Assembly (NCBI GenBank): GCA_009602735.1
Contig: WELA01004943.1
Coordinates: 178,626 to 198,629 of the forward strand
Origin: Mesotaenium endlicherianum
Taxonomy: Eukaryota; Streptophyta; Zygnematophyceae; Zygnematales; Mesotaeniaceae
DNA: 20,004 bases
Direction of reading: 5' to 3'
The notes under the pieces were generated by a model. It was not told where the DNA came from. It ran no database searches and saw only the letters and a program-made list of their open reading frames with translations. Position 1 is the stretch's first letter, and each line of letters begins with the position of its first letter. Positions 1 to 7,891 of the stretch are shown piece by piece. Both the position numbers and the translations under genes were made by a program.

Positions 1-2
1 TT

Positions 3-1850
3 ATGAAATTTAATNCATCGGAGATTAATTACTCCGTGCATGATAAAGAGCTGCTAGCTATCATTCATGTACTCAAACAGTGGAGAGCATACTTACATGG
101 TAAAGCTTTTAAGGTGATTACAGATCATCTAGCTCTGACCCACTTTCAGAAGAAGTCCAAGCTGTCGAGGAGGGAGAACCGCTGGAGCCAGATGCTGGAG
201 CAGTTCCAAGTCCAGATCGACTACAAACCAGGGAAGTTGAATCCTGCTGATGCACTCTCTAGAAGACCTGACTTGCAAGAAAGGAACTTTAGTCAGCATG
301 CTGTAGATAAAGTCCTGTGTGCACTCACTTCACTAAAGGTGAAAAAGTCCTTCCTTGAGCAACTTAGGAAAGCCTACCTTTCTGACCCAACATTTGAGCC
401 CAGCCTCACTACTGGTGTGTGTCGTGCTACTGCACTCGGGTATAAGCTTAAAAGAGGGGTCTGGGTGACTGAAACCACTCCAGGCAGGCTGAAGCTGGTC
501 ATTCCTAATAACTTGGAAAGAAGGTCTCTCTTACTGAGTCAAGCTCATGACAGTCTCCTGGGTGGACATTTGGGGCAGGCCAAAACTGTTGGCAAACTGG
601 CAAAACATTATCATTGGGAGGGGTTACCCCGGGAGGTCTTGAAATATGTCAAGTCCTGTGACCAGTGTCAGAGAAATAAGTCTCGGCACACACCACCCGG
701 AGGTCTCTTGCAACCGCTACCCATCCCAGCGGGACGCTGGGAAACTATATCCATGGACTGGGTGGTCACACTGCCACGAACTGCTAATGGGCATGATTCG
801 ATATTGGTAGTCGTGGATAAATTGACAAAAATGGTCATTTTCATCCCCACAACTGTCAAAGTGACTGCACTCGAAACAGCAAGACAGTTTTACAACCATG
901 TAGTATGCCAACATGGACTACCTTCTAATATCATCTTAGACAGAGACTCAAAATTCACCTCTAAGTTCTGGAGAGCTTTAATGGGGTTAATGGGAGTCAA
1001 ACAGCTGCTCAGCACAGCAAACCACCCTCAGACTGATGGGCAGACTGAAAGAACTAATCGAGTTCTGCAGGAGGTGCTGAGAGCATATATTAACCAAAAA
1101 CAAGATAATTGGGATGACCTGTTGCCTCAAATTCAGTTTGCGGTCAACAATGCGGTGCACGCGTCAACGGGCAACACTCCTTTTGAACTCAGCCTGGGTA
1201 GAGCCCCTAAGTCTCCTTCAGATGTACTGGGGGAGTCTTTCACTGACCCGGAAGGGATTGACAACCCGGTCTCCCTCCAATTAACTCAGGAGTTTGCTGA
1301 CACCCTGTCGGAAGTCGAACAAAACCTGCACAAAGCCCAAGAAACCCAACAAAAATACGCTAATCAACACCGTCGGGAGTTGACATTTTCCAAGGGCGAT
1401 TTAGTCAAACTGCATTCTCAGCACCTGTACCTCCCTGGTGTGGTCAAGAAAAAGCTTGGCCCTGTCTGGGTCGGTCCATATTCGGTGGTACGTCGTGTCG
1501 GTCAGAATGCTTACAAACTGAACATGTCAGCTGAATACAAGGGGCACCCGGTCTTTAATGTCTCCTTCCTGGAACCATACATCAAAGGTGATACACTGTT
1601 CACAGGTCGGTTACCTGTCCAACCGGGACCGGTCCCCGCTGTCCGGCACGGCGATCCTGAGGAATATAAGGTCGAGGAGATTTTAGACGCTCGCTCAGTC
1701 CGTCGATCGTCTAAATATGTCATGAAGTACCTCATCCGATGGAAGGGTTACGATGCCTCTGGGGACACTTGGGAATTTAAGGACCAGCTGACCAATGCCA
1801 AAGGGGCGTTGAAACGGTTCCACCTTCGGGCGGCTGGGGCACCTCCCTAA
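3..1850 (+). CDS. pol: Ty3/gypsy pol, C-terminal part: RNase H, integrase, chromodomain (5' partial)
   Basis: The product degrades the RNA strand during reverse transcription and integrates the cDNA. The frame is open from the left edge and the first ATG is internal, so this is the last 615 residues. The RNase H end shows KELLAI near residue 15, TDH at 40-42 and NPADALSR at 80-87. The integrase zinc module is H182, H189, C219, C222. The catalytic triad is D252, D313 and E349, with exactly 35 residues between the last two. A GPY/F-type stretch (KLGPVWVGPYSV) lies at 484-495. A chromodomain runs from about 554 to 607 (EYKVEEIL, then YLIRWKGY and DTWE). In chromoviruses this domain reads histone marks and steers integration, often to heterochromatin. 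No stop or frameshift is visible; residue 5 is unknown because of the N. Assignment to the chromovirus branch is firm, the subclade is not. Confidence 0.93.
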   Translation: MKFNXSEINYSVHDKELLAIIHVLKQWRAYLHGKAFKVITDHLALTHFQKKSKLSRRENRWSQMLEQFQVQIDYKPGKLNPADALSRRPDLQERNFSQHAVDKVLCALTSLKVKKSFLEQLRKAYLSDPTFEPSLTTGVCRATALGYKLKRGVWVTETTPGRLKLVIPNNLERRSLLLSQAHDSLLGGHLGQAKTVGKLAKHYHWEGLPREVLKYVKSCDQCQRNKSRHTPPGGLLQPLPIPAGRWETISMDWVVTLPRTANGHDSILVVVDKLTKMVIFIPTTVKVTALETARQFYNHVVCQHGLPSNIILDRDSKFTSKFWRALMGLMGVKQLLSTANHPQTDGQTERTNRVLQEVLRAYINQKQDNWDDLLPQIQFAVNNAVHASTGNTPFELSLGRAPKSPSDVLGESFTDPEGIDNPVSLQLTQEFADTLSEVEQNLHKAQETQQKYANQHRRELTFSKGDLVKLHSQHLYLPGVVKKKLGPVWVGPYSVVRRVGQNAYKLNMSAEYKGHPVFNVSFLEPYIKGDTLFTGRLPVQPGPVPAVRHGDPEEYKVEEILDARSVRRSSKYVMKYLIRWKGYDASGDTWEFKDQLTNAKGALKRFHLRAAGAPP

Positions 1851-1875
1851 CATTCATTTCAGTTGACACGGGAAG

Positions 1876-1972
1876 GTGACAGGAGGTCCTGTCTCCATAT
1901 AAGTTGGAGGGGGATGCGACAGTTAGTGACAGTTGTGACAGGCAGCCCACCTTTAAAATTAAGTTGGAGGGA
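1876..1972 (+). repeat. imperfect ~60-bp tandem duplication carrying polypurine-tract-like motifs
   Basis: GTGACAGG occurs at 1876-1883 and 1935-1942, and AAGTTGGAGG occurs at 1901-1910 and 1961-1970. The offsets are 59 and 60 bp, so this is a duplicated unit. The same AAGTTGGAGGG motif appears a third time at 3890-3900, where it is the tract next to the 3' LTR. These two copies lie just after the pol stop. They could be internal priming tracts or leftovers of an earlier element end. The stretch 1851-2160 otherwise shows no coding signal I can support; 1975-2150 is rich in C, T and A. Confidence 0.6.
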
Positions 1973-2160
1973 GTGGTATACTCTGATCACCATATTACAC
2001 ACTCAACCTGCGCTCACACTCACTTGCTCTCCTTATATTCACTCACACCAGGTATTCCACACTAGGAACTCTCCCGATCGCGTTCCTCTTCATCAAGGGC
2101 ACTCAGTAGCGGCAAAACATCATGACTTCACTATCTGCATTGTGTTTATGATTGAGCAGG

Positions 2161-2520
2161 ATGACTCAAAAGTCGGAACTCAAGAGAAAGAGAAGGGCGG
2201 AAGTGGCTCATGCAGAATACTTGCAATTCCGTGGAGACATCGAATCATCTTCCATCTCCGCTCGGGAATCACAACAACTCCAACAACAGCGGGAGGCACA
2301 GAAGAAGAAGGAGGAGGAGGAACAGGCCAGACTGAGGCAGGAAGAAATGGACAGAAAAGCTGCAGAGGAGGCCAAGAAAGCAGAGGAGGAGAGGCAAGCT
2401 GAGGAGAAGCGGAAGCAGCAGGCTGAAGAAGAAGAACAGAGGAGAATCAGCAGCTATCGCTACACGGTGCTGGGCAAGGGCTTTAATCTACTGGACGAGG
2501 CCTTCAAGTATGCGCAGTGA
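2161..2520 (+). CDS. extra ORF A in the env position: basic N-terminus and charged coiled coil
   Basis: A 119-residue frame starts at the ATG at 2161, which follows GAGCAGG and could sit just after a 3' splice site. The N-terminus is basic (KSELKRKRRAEVAHAEYLQF). Residues about 40-97 are almost only Q, E, K, A and R with heptad-like spacing, predicting a long coiled coil. The tail GKGFNLLDEAFKYAQ is more ordinary. There is no signal peptide, membrane segment or zinc knuckle, so it is neither a classical env nor a nucleocapsid. It ends in a TGA that overlaps the start of the next frame by 11 nt. A diverged relative sits on the other strand at 6545-6736, which supports it as a real element-borne gene. 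The function is unknown; a gag-like or RNA-binding assembly role is only a guess. Confidence 0.6.
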   Translation: MTQKSELKRKRRAEVAHAEYLQFRGDIESSSISARESQQLQQQREAQKKKEEEEQARLRQEEMDRKAAEEAKKAEEERQAEEKRKQQAEEEEQRRISSYRYTVLGKGFNLLDEAFKYAQ

Positions 2521-3817
2521 GTCGCAGAAGGAAATCCTCCAGAGGGAAGGGGAGACATTCGAAAACTTTGACAAGTATATAGAGGTCGGCACAGGGCTCC
2601 TCCTCTACCACGATTACGCCAGGATGGTAGGATATACGGTCAGAGAGGCCAAGGCAATGGCCCAGGTAAACGCAGCAGGGGCTGTCTCGATTCCTGGTAT
2701 CTGGGGGGCAGATAGGGTCATCAGGATGATCCCCATGGACGCGGACAGCTTCAAGGACTCAACACCCCACAACAGGTTCAAGGCCATGTACAATGAGGTG
2801 GAGAGGAGGAGCTGGGAATTCTTGGCCAGAGAAACCAGTCAGCTGGACTTTGCAGGGCACTGGTACCCTTGTACTCTCAAAAAGACAGACGCTGCCTTCT
2901 TCCAAAAGCCCACTGATTGGCGGTGGATGACCATCAACATGAGGGACCAGCAGAATGACAGGGCGACGGATGAGGATTTCCTGACAGACCTAAAGGGGAA
3001 CATAGTATTGCCCCCTCACATTGCGGCTTGGGACCCAAGATTGGATGGAGTCAGAGACTGCATGAGCCAAGAGATGCAGGGGGACAGAAGCAGGGCCCGA
3101 GAGTCATTCTCCAAAGGGAAGCACGCTTATGCCAAATGGGCAAGTAAGCAGGGGGAAAAGGACCTCTATGCGGTCCGGACTCAGCAGCCCCCACCAGCAC
3201 CCAAAAGGGGAAGGTCAGTAGGATATTCTTTTTCTCGGGAAGAGCTGGAGCAGCTGACAGAGGAGACCCCAGAAGTCTCAGAGGAACCCGGGGACGGCGA
3301 GGAGGAGGAGTCGGAGGAAGACGAGGAGGAAGGCGAGGAGGAGGACACTAGCCCCGCCGTGATCCTGACACCTGCCACATCCCCTGTAAGGGAGAAGACG
3401 GGGTTGGCCCTGCAGCAACTCGCTGAAGAGGAGGATATCACTTGGCTGGGAACTGCCAGAGGACAGAGCCCATCTCCAGGCAAGGAGACCCAGTCAGACA
3501 GGGCAGACAGGAGGGCTGCTCGGGAGATAGCCAGAGGCCTGCCAGCATCTCCCTCGCAGAGAGGGCATGTACCCTTGGCTCATGTCATGCAACATCCTTC
3601 TGGGATGCCGGTATACGTACCTGTCAGTTTGAGGGCTGCCCAGGAGAAGGCTGCCTCCCTTCAGTTTCAGACTGTGCAGGAGGAAACAGCCCAGTTACTG
3701 CGTTCTCCGCCGGGTCCTTACACGGAACCTCCTTCTCTGACAGGCTTCAGAAGACCCCAAGACAGGAGGAGGTCTGGCTCCCCTGAGTATAGGGCCTCAG
3801 GGACATCTCCCTCCTAA
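2510..3817 (+). CDS. extra ORF B in the env position: soluble domain plus acidic disordered tail, function unknown
   Basis: A 435-residue frame begins at ATG 2510, inside the end of ORF A and in the +1 frame, and ends at TAA 3815-3817. Residues 1 to about 220 look folded, with many aromatics (YHDYARMVGYTVREAKAMAQ; HWYPCTLKKTDAAFF; WRWMTINMRDQ). A Pro-rich basic PAPKRGRS segment lies near 230. A strongly acidic run of mainly E and D covers about 258-280, followed by a Ser/Pro/Arg-rich disordered tail. No protease, RT, zinc-knuckle, transmembrane or env feature is visible. It is co-oriented with pol and stops 72 bp before the polypurine tract, so it lies inside the element. The acidic and basic tail could bind nucleic acid or chromatin, but that is inference. 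ORFs A and B may be one protein made by frameshifting or two made by reinitiation. Confidence 0.6.
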   Translation: MRSESQKEILQREGETFENFDKYIEVGTGLLLYHDYARMVGYTVREAKAMAQVNAAGAVSIPGIWGADRVIRMIPMDADSFKDSTPHNRFKAMYNEVERRSWEFLARETSQLDFAGHWYPCTLKKTDAAFFQKPTDWRWMTINMRDQQNDRATDEDFLTDLKGNIVLPPHIAAWDPRLDGVRDCMSQEMQGDRSRARESFSKGKHAYAKWASKQGEKDLYAVRTQQPPPAPKRGRSVGYSFSREELEQLTEETPEVSEEPGDGEEEESEEDEEEGEEEDTSPAVILTPATSPVREKTGLALQQLAEEEDITWLGTARGQSPSPGKETQSDRADRRAAREIARGLPASPSQRGHVPLAHVMQHPSGMPVYVPVSLRAAQEKAASLQFQTVQEETAQLLRSPPGPYTEPPSLTGFRRPQDRRRSGSPEYRASGTSPS

Positions 3818-3867
3818 GGGCAGTAGGCTGGGGACGGAAGGGACAGCACGCTGTTATTAGTGTTAGT

Positions 3868-3884
3868 GTTGTCGAGGCGACAAC
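3868..3884 (+). repeat. hairpin just upstream of the polypurine tract
   Basis: GTTGTCG and CGACAAC form a perfect 7-bp stem around a 3-nt loop, ending 5 nt before the polypurine tract. It could help define the plus-strand priming site, but that is inference. Confidence 0.5.
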
Positions 3885-3889
3885 ATGAT

Positions 3890-3902
3890 AAGTTGGAGGG
3901 AT
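3890..3902 (+). other. polypurine tract of the chromovirus
   Basis: AAGTTGGAGGGAT lies directly before the TG that begins the LTR. A purine-rich run here is the expected plus-strand primer of an LTR retrotransposon. The same core is present twice near 1901 and 1961. Confidence 0.75.
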
Positions 3903-4623
3903 TGTAATGAATCAGTATATTGGTTGATATAATATTCATTTAAATAATATAGTTAAATAAGTTCAGCCTGCTGAACTCTAGTTAATAATCAGTCTGCTGG
4001 ACTTTATATTTAATATCAGTTTAATGACTCGGCCGGAAGTAGCAGGCTGAGGTCACCTTAAGTCAGCTTGCTGACACATTCTTTGACAGCCAGCTGACTT
4101 CCGTACTCGGTAGCAGCGAACTGCCTCGATATGCATCTAAGTGTGGTATGCTAGATGAATGGCCAGATGACATCCCTATGATGGATGGCGATTCGGGATG
4201 ATGGGAGATGGCGGTGGATTTGGTTAACCGAGGTCCTACCAACGTGGTTAACTCCCGGGTAGGCGGTGCCATCGCACTGACCGTTGAACAGTAAACTCAT
4301 TCCATGTACATATGCTAGGCATTGCTCTCGAGTTTGGCATTTGGAAACGAGGCCAACTCTCTTGTATAGCTTACTGAGAGAGATCTGAATCCAAGGCGAG
4401 AAGCCATTGATACGCACTGTCTTCGAACCTTGCTTATGTATGAGTTTACTGATTTGCATTATTGATGCTAGTTTACTCGCATTTGACTTACGAGTATTAT
4501 TTACTGCTAGTGTGTTGTCCTTTGCCGTTTAACCAGTTAACGGAAAATACCATAAAGATTACTTGCTGATATAAAGATCTTTATTAATTGTTAATCGCCT
4601 ATTTGGTAAGTCGATTCATTTCA
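3903..4623 (+). repeat. 3' LTR of the chromovirus (721 bp)
   Basis: The LTR starts TGTAATGA after the polypurine tract and ends TCATTTCA; the ends are inverted complements with one mismatch. The interior is AT-rich and non-coding. It holds a set of CAGC/GCTG dyads (3960-4098) and a TATAAAG at 4570-4576 that might be a promoter or end-processing element. It is probably close to full length because both termini are recognisable. The 5' LTR is outside the window, so LTR divergence cannot be judged. Confidence 0.75.
3960..4098 (+). repeat. cluster of short dyads inside the LTR
   Basis: AGTTCAGC-CT-GCTGAACT at 3960-3977 is a perfect 8-bp dyad. GTCAGC-TT-GCTGAC at 4062-4075 is a perfect 6-bp dyad. 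AGTC/GACT at 3991-4003 and GACAGC/GCTGAC at 4085-4098 are weaker members. The shared CAGC-N2-GCTG core suggests a repeated protein-binding site in the LTR. Confidence 0.6.
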
Positions 4624-4628
4624 GACAG
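4624..4628 (+). other. putative target-site duplication (right copy)
   Basis: GACAG follows the LTR end. A 5-bp duplication is usual for this class. The left copy is outside the window, so it cannot be confirmed here. Confidence 0.35.
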
Positions 4629-5199
4629 TCCCGAGACGTGGAGCGCTCTTATTGGGCAGCGCGCACAGCTCTTTCGGCGCCTGAAGCCCATGGCCATGGA
4701 CAACCTCAGCATTGCTCAGCACCGCGACACACTGAGGTATGCCATGACCCGTGGAGGAGCCTATCGCTTGCGAGTGTCGCAGTTTTCTGCAAGTGACTTT
4801 GTGTACCTGCGACGCCAGACGAAGAACACCCTCGACACCAGCAGCTCGCCCGTCATCCTGCGCGTCAGGCGTGTCTTGGCGTCAGGACTTCTGGAGCTGG
4901 AAGGCGCAGATGGCCGTCTTCACAAGGACCACACGAAAAATTGCGGACCATGCCACCTTCCTGACCTTGACATGCAGGTTCGTCCCCGTGACGCACGACC
5001 TCCCAAGGATTGGGCGTGCCAGATCTGCCACAGCCCCGGCCAGGAGGCCAAGATGCTGCTCTGCGACAGCTGAAACCTCGACTTCCACATCGGTTGCCTT
5101 GACCTGCCGCTGGCCCACGTGCCAGCGGGCGACTGGTTCTGTAGCGACTGCACTGCTTTAGCTTTAGACAGCAATTACAGCCCATCAGCTGGTGGCTGA
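4624..5199 (+). pseudogene. 3' end of a second Ty3/gypsy-like pol: integrase C-terminus plus PHD finger, broken by a TGA
   Basis: The frame reads on from the insertion junction. It contains GQRAQLFRRLKPMAMDNLSI and AQHRDTLRYAMTRGGAYRLR, then DFVYLRRQTKN and an SSPVILRVRRVLASG segment. This is the order seen after the integrase core in algal Ty3/gypsy elements. A CHLPDLD stretch leads to a PHD-type zinc finger from W at 5011: CQIC, then MLLCDS, H, C and finally WFCSDC. The TGA at 5071-5073 sits where the fourth zinc cysteine is expected. The frame then stays open to a TGA at 5197-5199. The upstream part of pol is missing because the chromovirus sits there. PHD fingers read histone H3 tails, so it would parallel the chromodomain of the first element. 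The family assignment rests on motif order recalled from algal elements. Confidence 0.65.
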
Positions 5200-5213
5200 G
5201 AGCTGGGGGGGGA
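5200..5213 (+). other. polypurine tract of the second element
   Basis: AGAGC is followed by T and a run of eight G (5205-5212) immediately after the last stop. The position and composition fit a plus-strand primer, so an LTR should follow, but I cannot define its ends. Confidence 0.45.
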
Positions 5214-6544
5214 TTAAAACATTTGACTCTTGACTGTCGTTTGGCTGTAAAGCCACATGTATTATAGACTTCATTGCAGCAAAGCCTGCTTGCATATTAT
5301 GCATTGCTTGTGTCAATGATTCGCACCCGACCTCCTACCGCACGACAGCTGTCATGATTTATTAAGTCGAAGTTGACGTACAAAACCAAGCTCTACGTGT
5401 GTGAACCATCAACCTAGGAAGACCAACTTTGCATTGACTTTACGCATCCATATGTTAACCTTCTCTAGATTTCCAAGTTACCAAAGTGTAGCGCGTTGAA
5501 GCATCTTCCGAATGGCACCGGTTTCGCATCATTTGGTTAATTATCGAGCGAGATAGACGCGATCTAGTCCGCACCCCTTTCGGCACCTAGCGGAATCACA
5601 CCAAATGGCCAACTTATGACTCAATGCACCCAAAGGTGACAATGTTGACTATTCGTGACCCCAAGGACCCCTACCTTTGTGCGCACAATCCGCGAGCCCT
5701 TTAGACTACATAAGTCTTGCATTTTCATAGTATAAGTGCATCACTGAGGCTATAACTTGGTGCCTGCCTCACCCACTCCTAGAGGAAGCTTCCTCAAGTT
5801 TTAGATTCACTTTTGAGGCGCTATCTAGGTAGAACTATCCAAGGTAAGCTCCACCAATGAGAGACACTTAGCATATTCTACGTGCTTTGCTTTGATTGGC
5901 TTGAGTTATACTTAGCCTATAGGAGTGCTAGTACATGCCTTGTACACATTAGTGGACATAGAAGAGCCTCCTAGAGTGACTTCATGGATTGGATCCGCCG
6001 CATACGATGCTGGGTTTCCAGGAGTATAAGTGCTAGAGATGTCCCTAGAGGAACATCTTTTTAGAAGTTTCCATTATGCCAGGTGTAAGTAGCAGAGATT
6101 ATTACTAAAGCTTACACTTTTATCTCTTGTGTTTTCAGGACCACTTAGTCTCTCTCTTGTGAAGAGCAAGCCTTGCTGGCTTCCAGTCACTAGAAGAACT
6201 TCACAAGTGGTGAGCAAAGTCACAGCTTATACCCCCTGCCATAGGACTACTCTTGAAGATCATGATGTGCTTCCAGTGATCTTGTGGGCCAGGCTTCATT
6301 AGTTGTTTTCCTACCATATGACAGTCTTGAGGTGCTCACTCTGGAGAGTACACACTCCTTACTTCTAAAAAGATCTCTCTTTGCCTGCACGCAATTAGAA
6401 TCTTCAAGCGTATGCCTGCCCATAGCAAATGATGTAGGATGAAATGCCTTGTCATTACAAACCCATAGAAATTTACAAAAGTGAAAATTGATAAGAAACA
6501 AAGAAGTTATGCCTATTTATAATTTTCTGCCTAAGTGCTCCTCC
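5214..6544. other. gene-free stretch, probably remnant LTR and repeat debris
   Basis: No frame with recognisable protein features is present on either strand. The left part may contain the LTR of the PHD-type element. The 84-codon - strand frame at 6247-6501 has no ATG-anchored or family-like structure that I recognise. I see no RNA gene. Confidence 0.4.
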
Positions 6545-6736
6545 TTAGGAGGAAACTACGGATTTTCCTAAGTGCAGATCTTGTTTTGTATGGGCTTCCC
6601 GTTGCTGTTGAAGTAGTTGTGCCTTGCGTCCAAGAATAGAAGTTCCTTCTATATCTTCTCGGTAGCTCTTGTAGAACTTTCGTGCCTCTTCTGCTTTTTA
6701 CTTCTTAATTTTGCTATTCTGCTGGGTCTTAGTCAT
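6545..6736 (-). pseudogene. broken relative of extra ORF A, inverted
   Basis: Read on the - strand from ATG 6736, the frame gives MTKTQQNSKIKK, a TAA at 6700-6698, then KAEEARKFYKSYREDIEG and RKAQLLQQQREAHTKQ, ending at TAA 6547-6545. ORF A at 2161 gives MTQKSELKRKRR, AEYLQFRGDIESSSISAR and QLQQQREAQKKK in the same order and nearly the same spacing. The nucleotides before both ATGs match as GAGCAGGATGACT. The E/K-rich coiled coil is lost after about 50 residues. This is homology seen by eye over about 48 codons, with one in-frame stop; the copy is degenerate and in the opposite orientation to the chromovirus. Confidence 0.6.
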
Positions 6737-7600
6737 CCTGCTCATACATGCCACAGCGCAAGTTAGTGTGGTCACCTGATCAGAAGGCAAGAGATAGACA
6801 TTAGGACCACAGTTTGAATGTCAAGAGCATACTCAACATTTGATAGGGGGTGAATTTTGTTGGCAGTGAGGTACTATTCGTCTTCTTCAGCTATGTCTAG
6901 TTGTTTCTCTGCTTCTTCAACTGTGAATAGGAAAGTAAGACACACATCAACAAGTAAATACATTTTGACATGCTGCAACCGATTTTTCACCAGTGCTCTC
7001 AGCTTCTCTGGCAAAAAGCTACATGGCTTGCGGGTATCCGGCTTGGTCTGGCGCATTTGGGCAATCTCATTCTTGTCCAAGGTAATCAAACGATCTGCGG
7101 GAGCTTTCCATTATTTTTGGGTCCAAACTCATATGATTCGCCCGCTCAGTGGCAGTTGTAGCCGTCTGTAAGGTTATGAAAGTGTAGTTTGTTTCTTTCT
7201 AGTATTTTATGTGCATAGAGTGTGATTTTAGAAAAACTTTGGCCTCTATTTCAAGTTATTTGACAAGTATTGAGATAGTTATGAATTTTGGAAGTTTTTA
7301 GTGAGTTTCTAATGTCACAGATTCTATTTAGTGACAAGGACAGGTCCAGTGACAAAATTTTTGATTGGAGTCCAGGAAGTAGGACATTGAAACATGAGGG
7401 TTCCAGAAAGTACGTACAATTACGTAGAGTGCCAAAGTGATCGTGGAATTTCTAGAAACTCCGTGAGGAGTTAGTGGATTGTGTAGTAGAATATTCTAGT
7501 GCGATTGTGTGCGTGTGAGTGTGCTAGCTTGTCCAACTAGGCAAGGTCACTGACATGGAAGGAGCCATAGGAGAAGGTTCTGGAGGTACTTTGCTAGAGA
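6737..7600. other. non-coding spacer with a possible - strand coding remnant
   Basis: The - strand between about 7105 and 6874 reads openly for roughly 77 codons (for example LITLDKNEIAQMRQTKPDTR and FLPEKLRALVKNRLQHVKMY). It looks more protein-like than its + strand shadow. It lies upstream of and on the same strand as the broken ORF A relative, so it may be more of that element. I do not recognise a family. The rest (7172-7600) is AT-rich with short GTGAC repeats near 7312-7360. Confidence 0.3.
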
Positions 7601-7877
7601 GGACACTTAGAGTTAAAGGATAAATAGGAAGCACAAGAAAGTAGAGGGAGTCCAGTCTACTCTAACTCTCTTATTTTGTACACGACTTTTCTTAATCAAG
7701 TGAGTCCTTTTCCACTCCTCCCTCATATAGCTCTCTCACTCTTGCAAGGGTGGCACACCACCAGGCCACTCCACCTTTTGTATGCAACTAGGAAAGATCC
7801 TCGTGCACGCTTCCACTCGCGAGTGAGGGTGCGTGAGTATGTATGGGCGCACTCCCCGCACACTCTCCCCTTTCACA
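7601..7877 (+). repeat. putative end of a 5' LTR of a third retrotransposon
   Basis: A TATA-like GGATAAATAGG near 7618, a pyrimidine-rich segment with CTTATTTTGTACACGAC and the terminal CCCCTTTCACA precede a primer-binding-site-like motif. This is the usual layout of the promoter, R and U5 parts of plant copia-type LTRs. The left LTR boundary is not clear and no matching 3' LTR was found by eye. Confidence 0.4.
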
Positions 7878-7891
7878 TGGTATCGGAGCTA
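7878..7891 (+). other. putative tRNA primer-binding site
   Basis: TGGTATCGGAGCTA differs by one base over the first 12 nt from TGGTATCAGAGC, a common primer-binding site of plant LTR elements. It follows a CA dinucleotide that would end an LTR. Confidence 0.5.

Larger units (their letters stand above)
1..4623 (+). mobile_element. Ty3/gypsy chromovirus LTR retrotransposon, 3' part
   Basis: The interval holds, in order, the end of pol (RNase H, integrase, chromodomain), two extra reading frames, a polypurine tract and a 3' LTR. The 5' LTR, gag, protease and reverse transcriptase would lie left of the window. The polypurine tract at 3890-3902 directly abuts a TG-starting LTR. The LTR ends (TGTAATGA and TCATTTCA) form a near-perfect short inverted repeat, which fixes the right edge at 4623. 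The pol frame is open throughout, so the copy may be fairly young, although one ambiguous base is present at position 15. About 2.05 kb separate the pol stop from the LTR, much more than in a simple chromovirus. Insertion into older element sequence on the right is inferred from the abrupt change at 4624. Confidence 0.85.

Noticed and set aside
2510..3817. ORF B as an envelope gene
   Set aside because: It has no signal peptide, hydrophobic span or cleavage-like site.
4151..4459. 102-codon - strand frame
   Set aside because: It lies wholly inside the LTR, has no family features and is antisense to the element.
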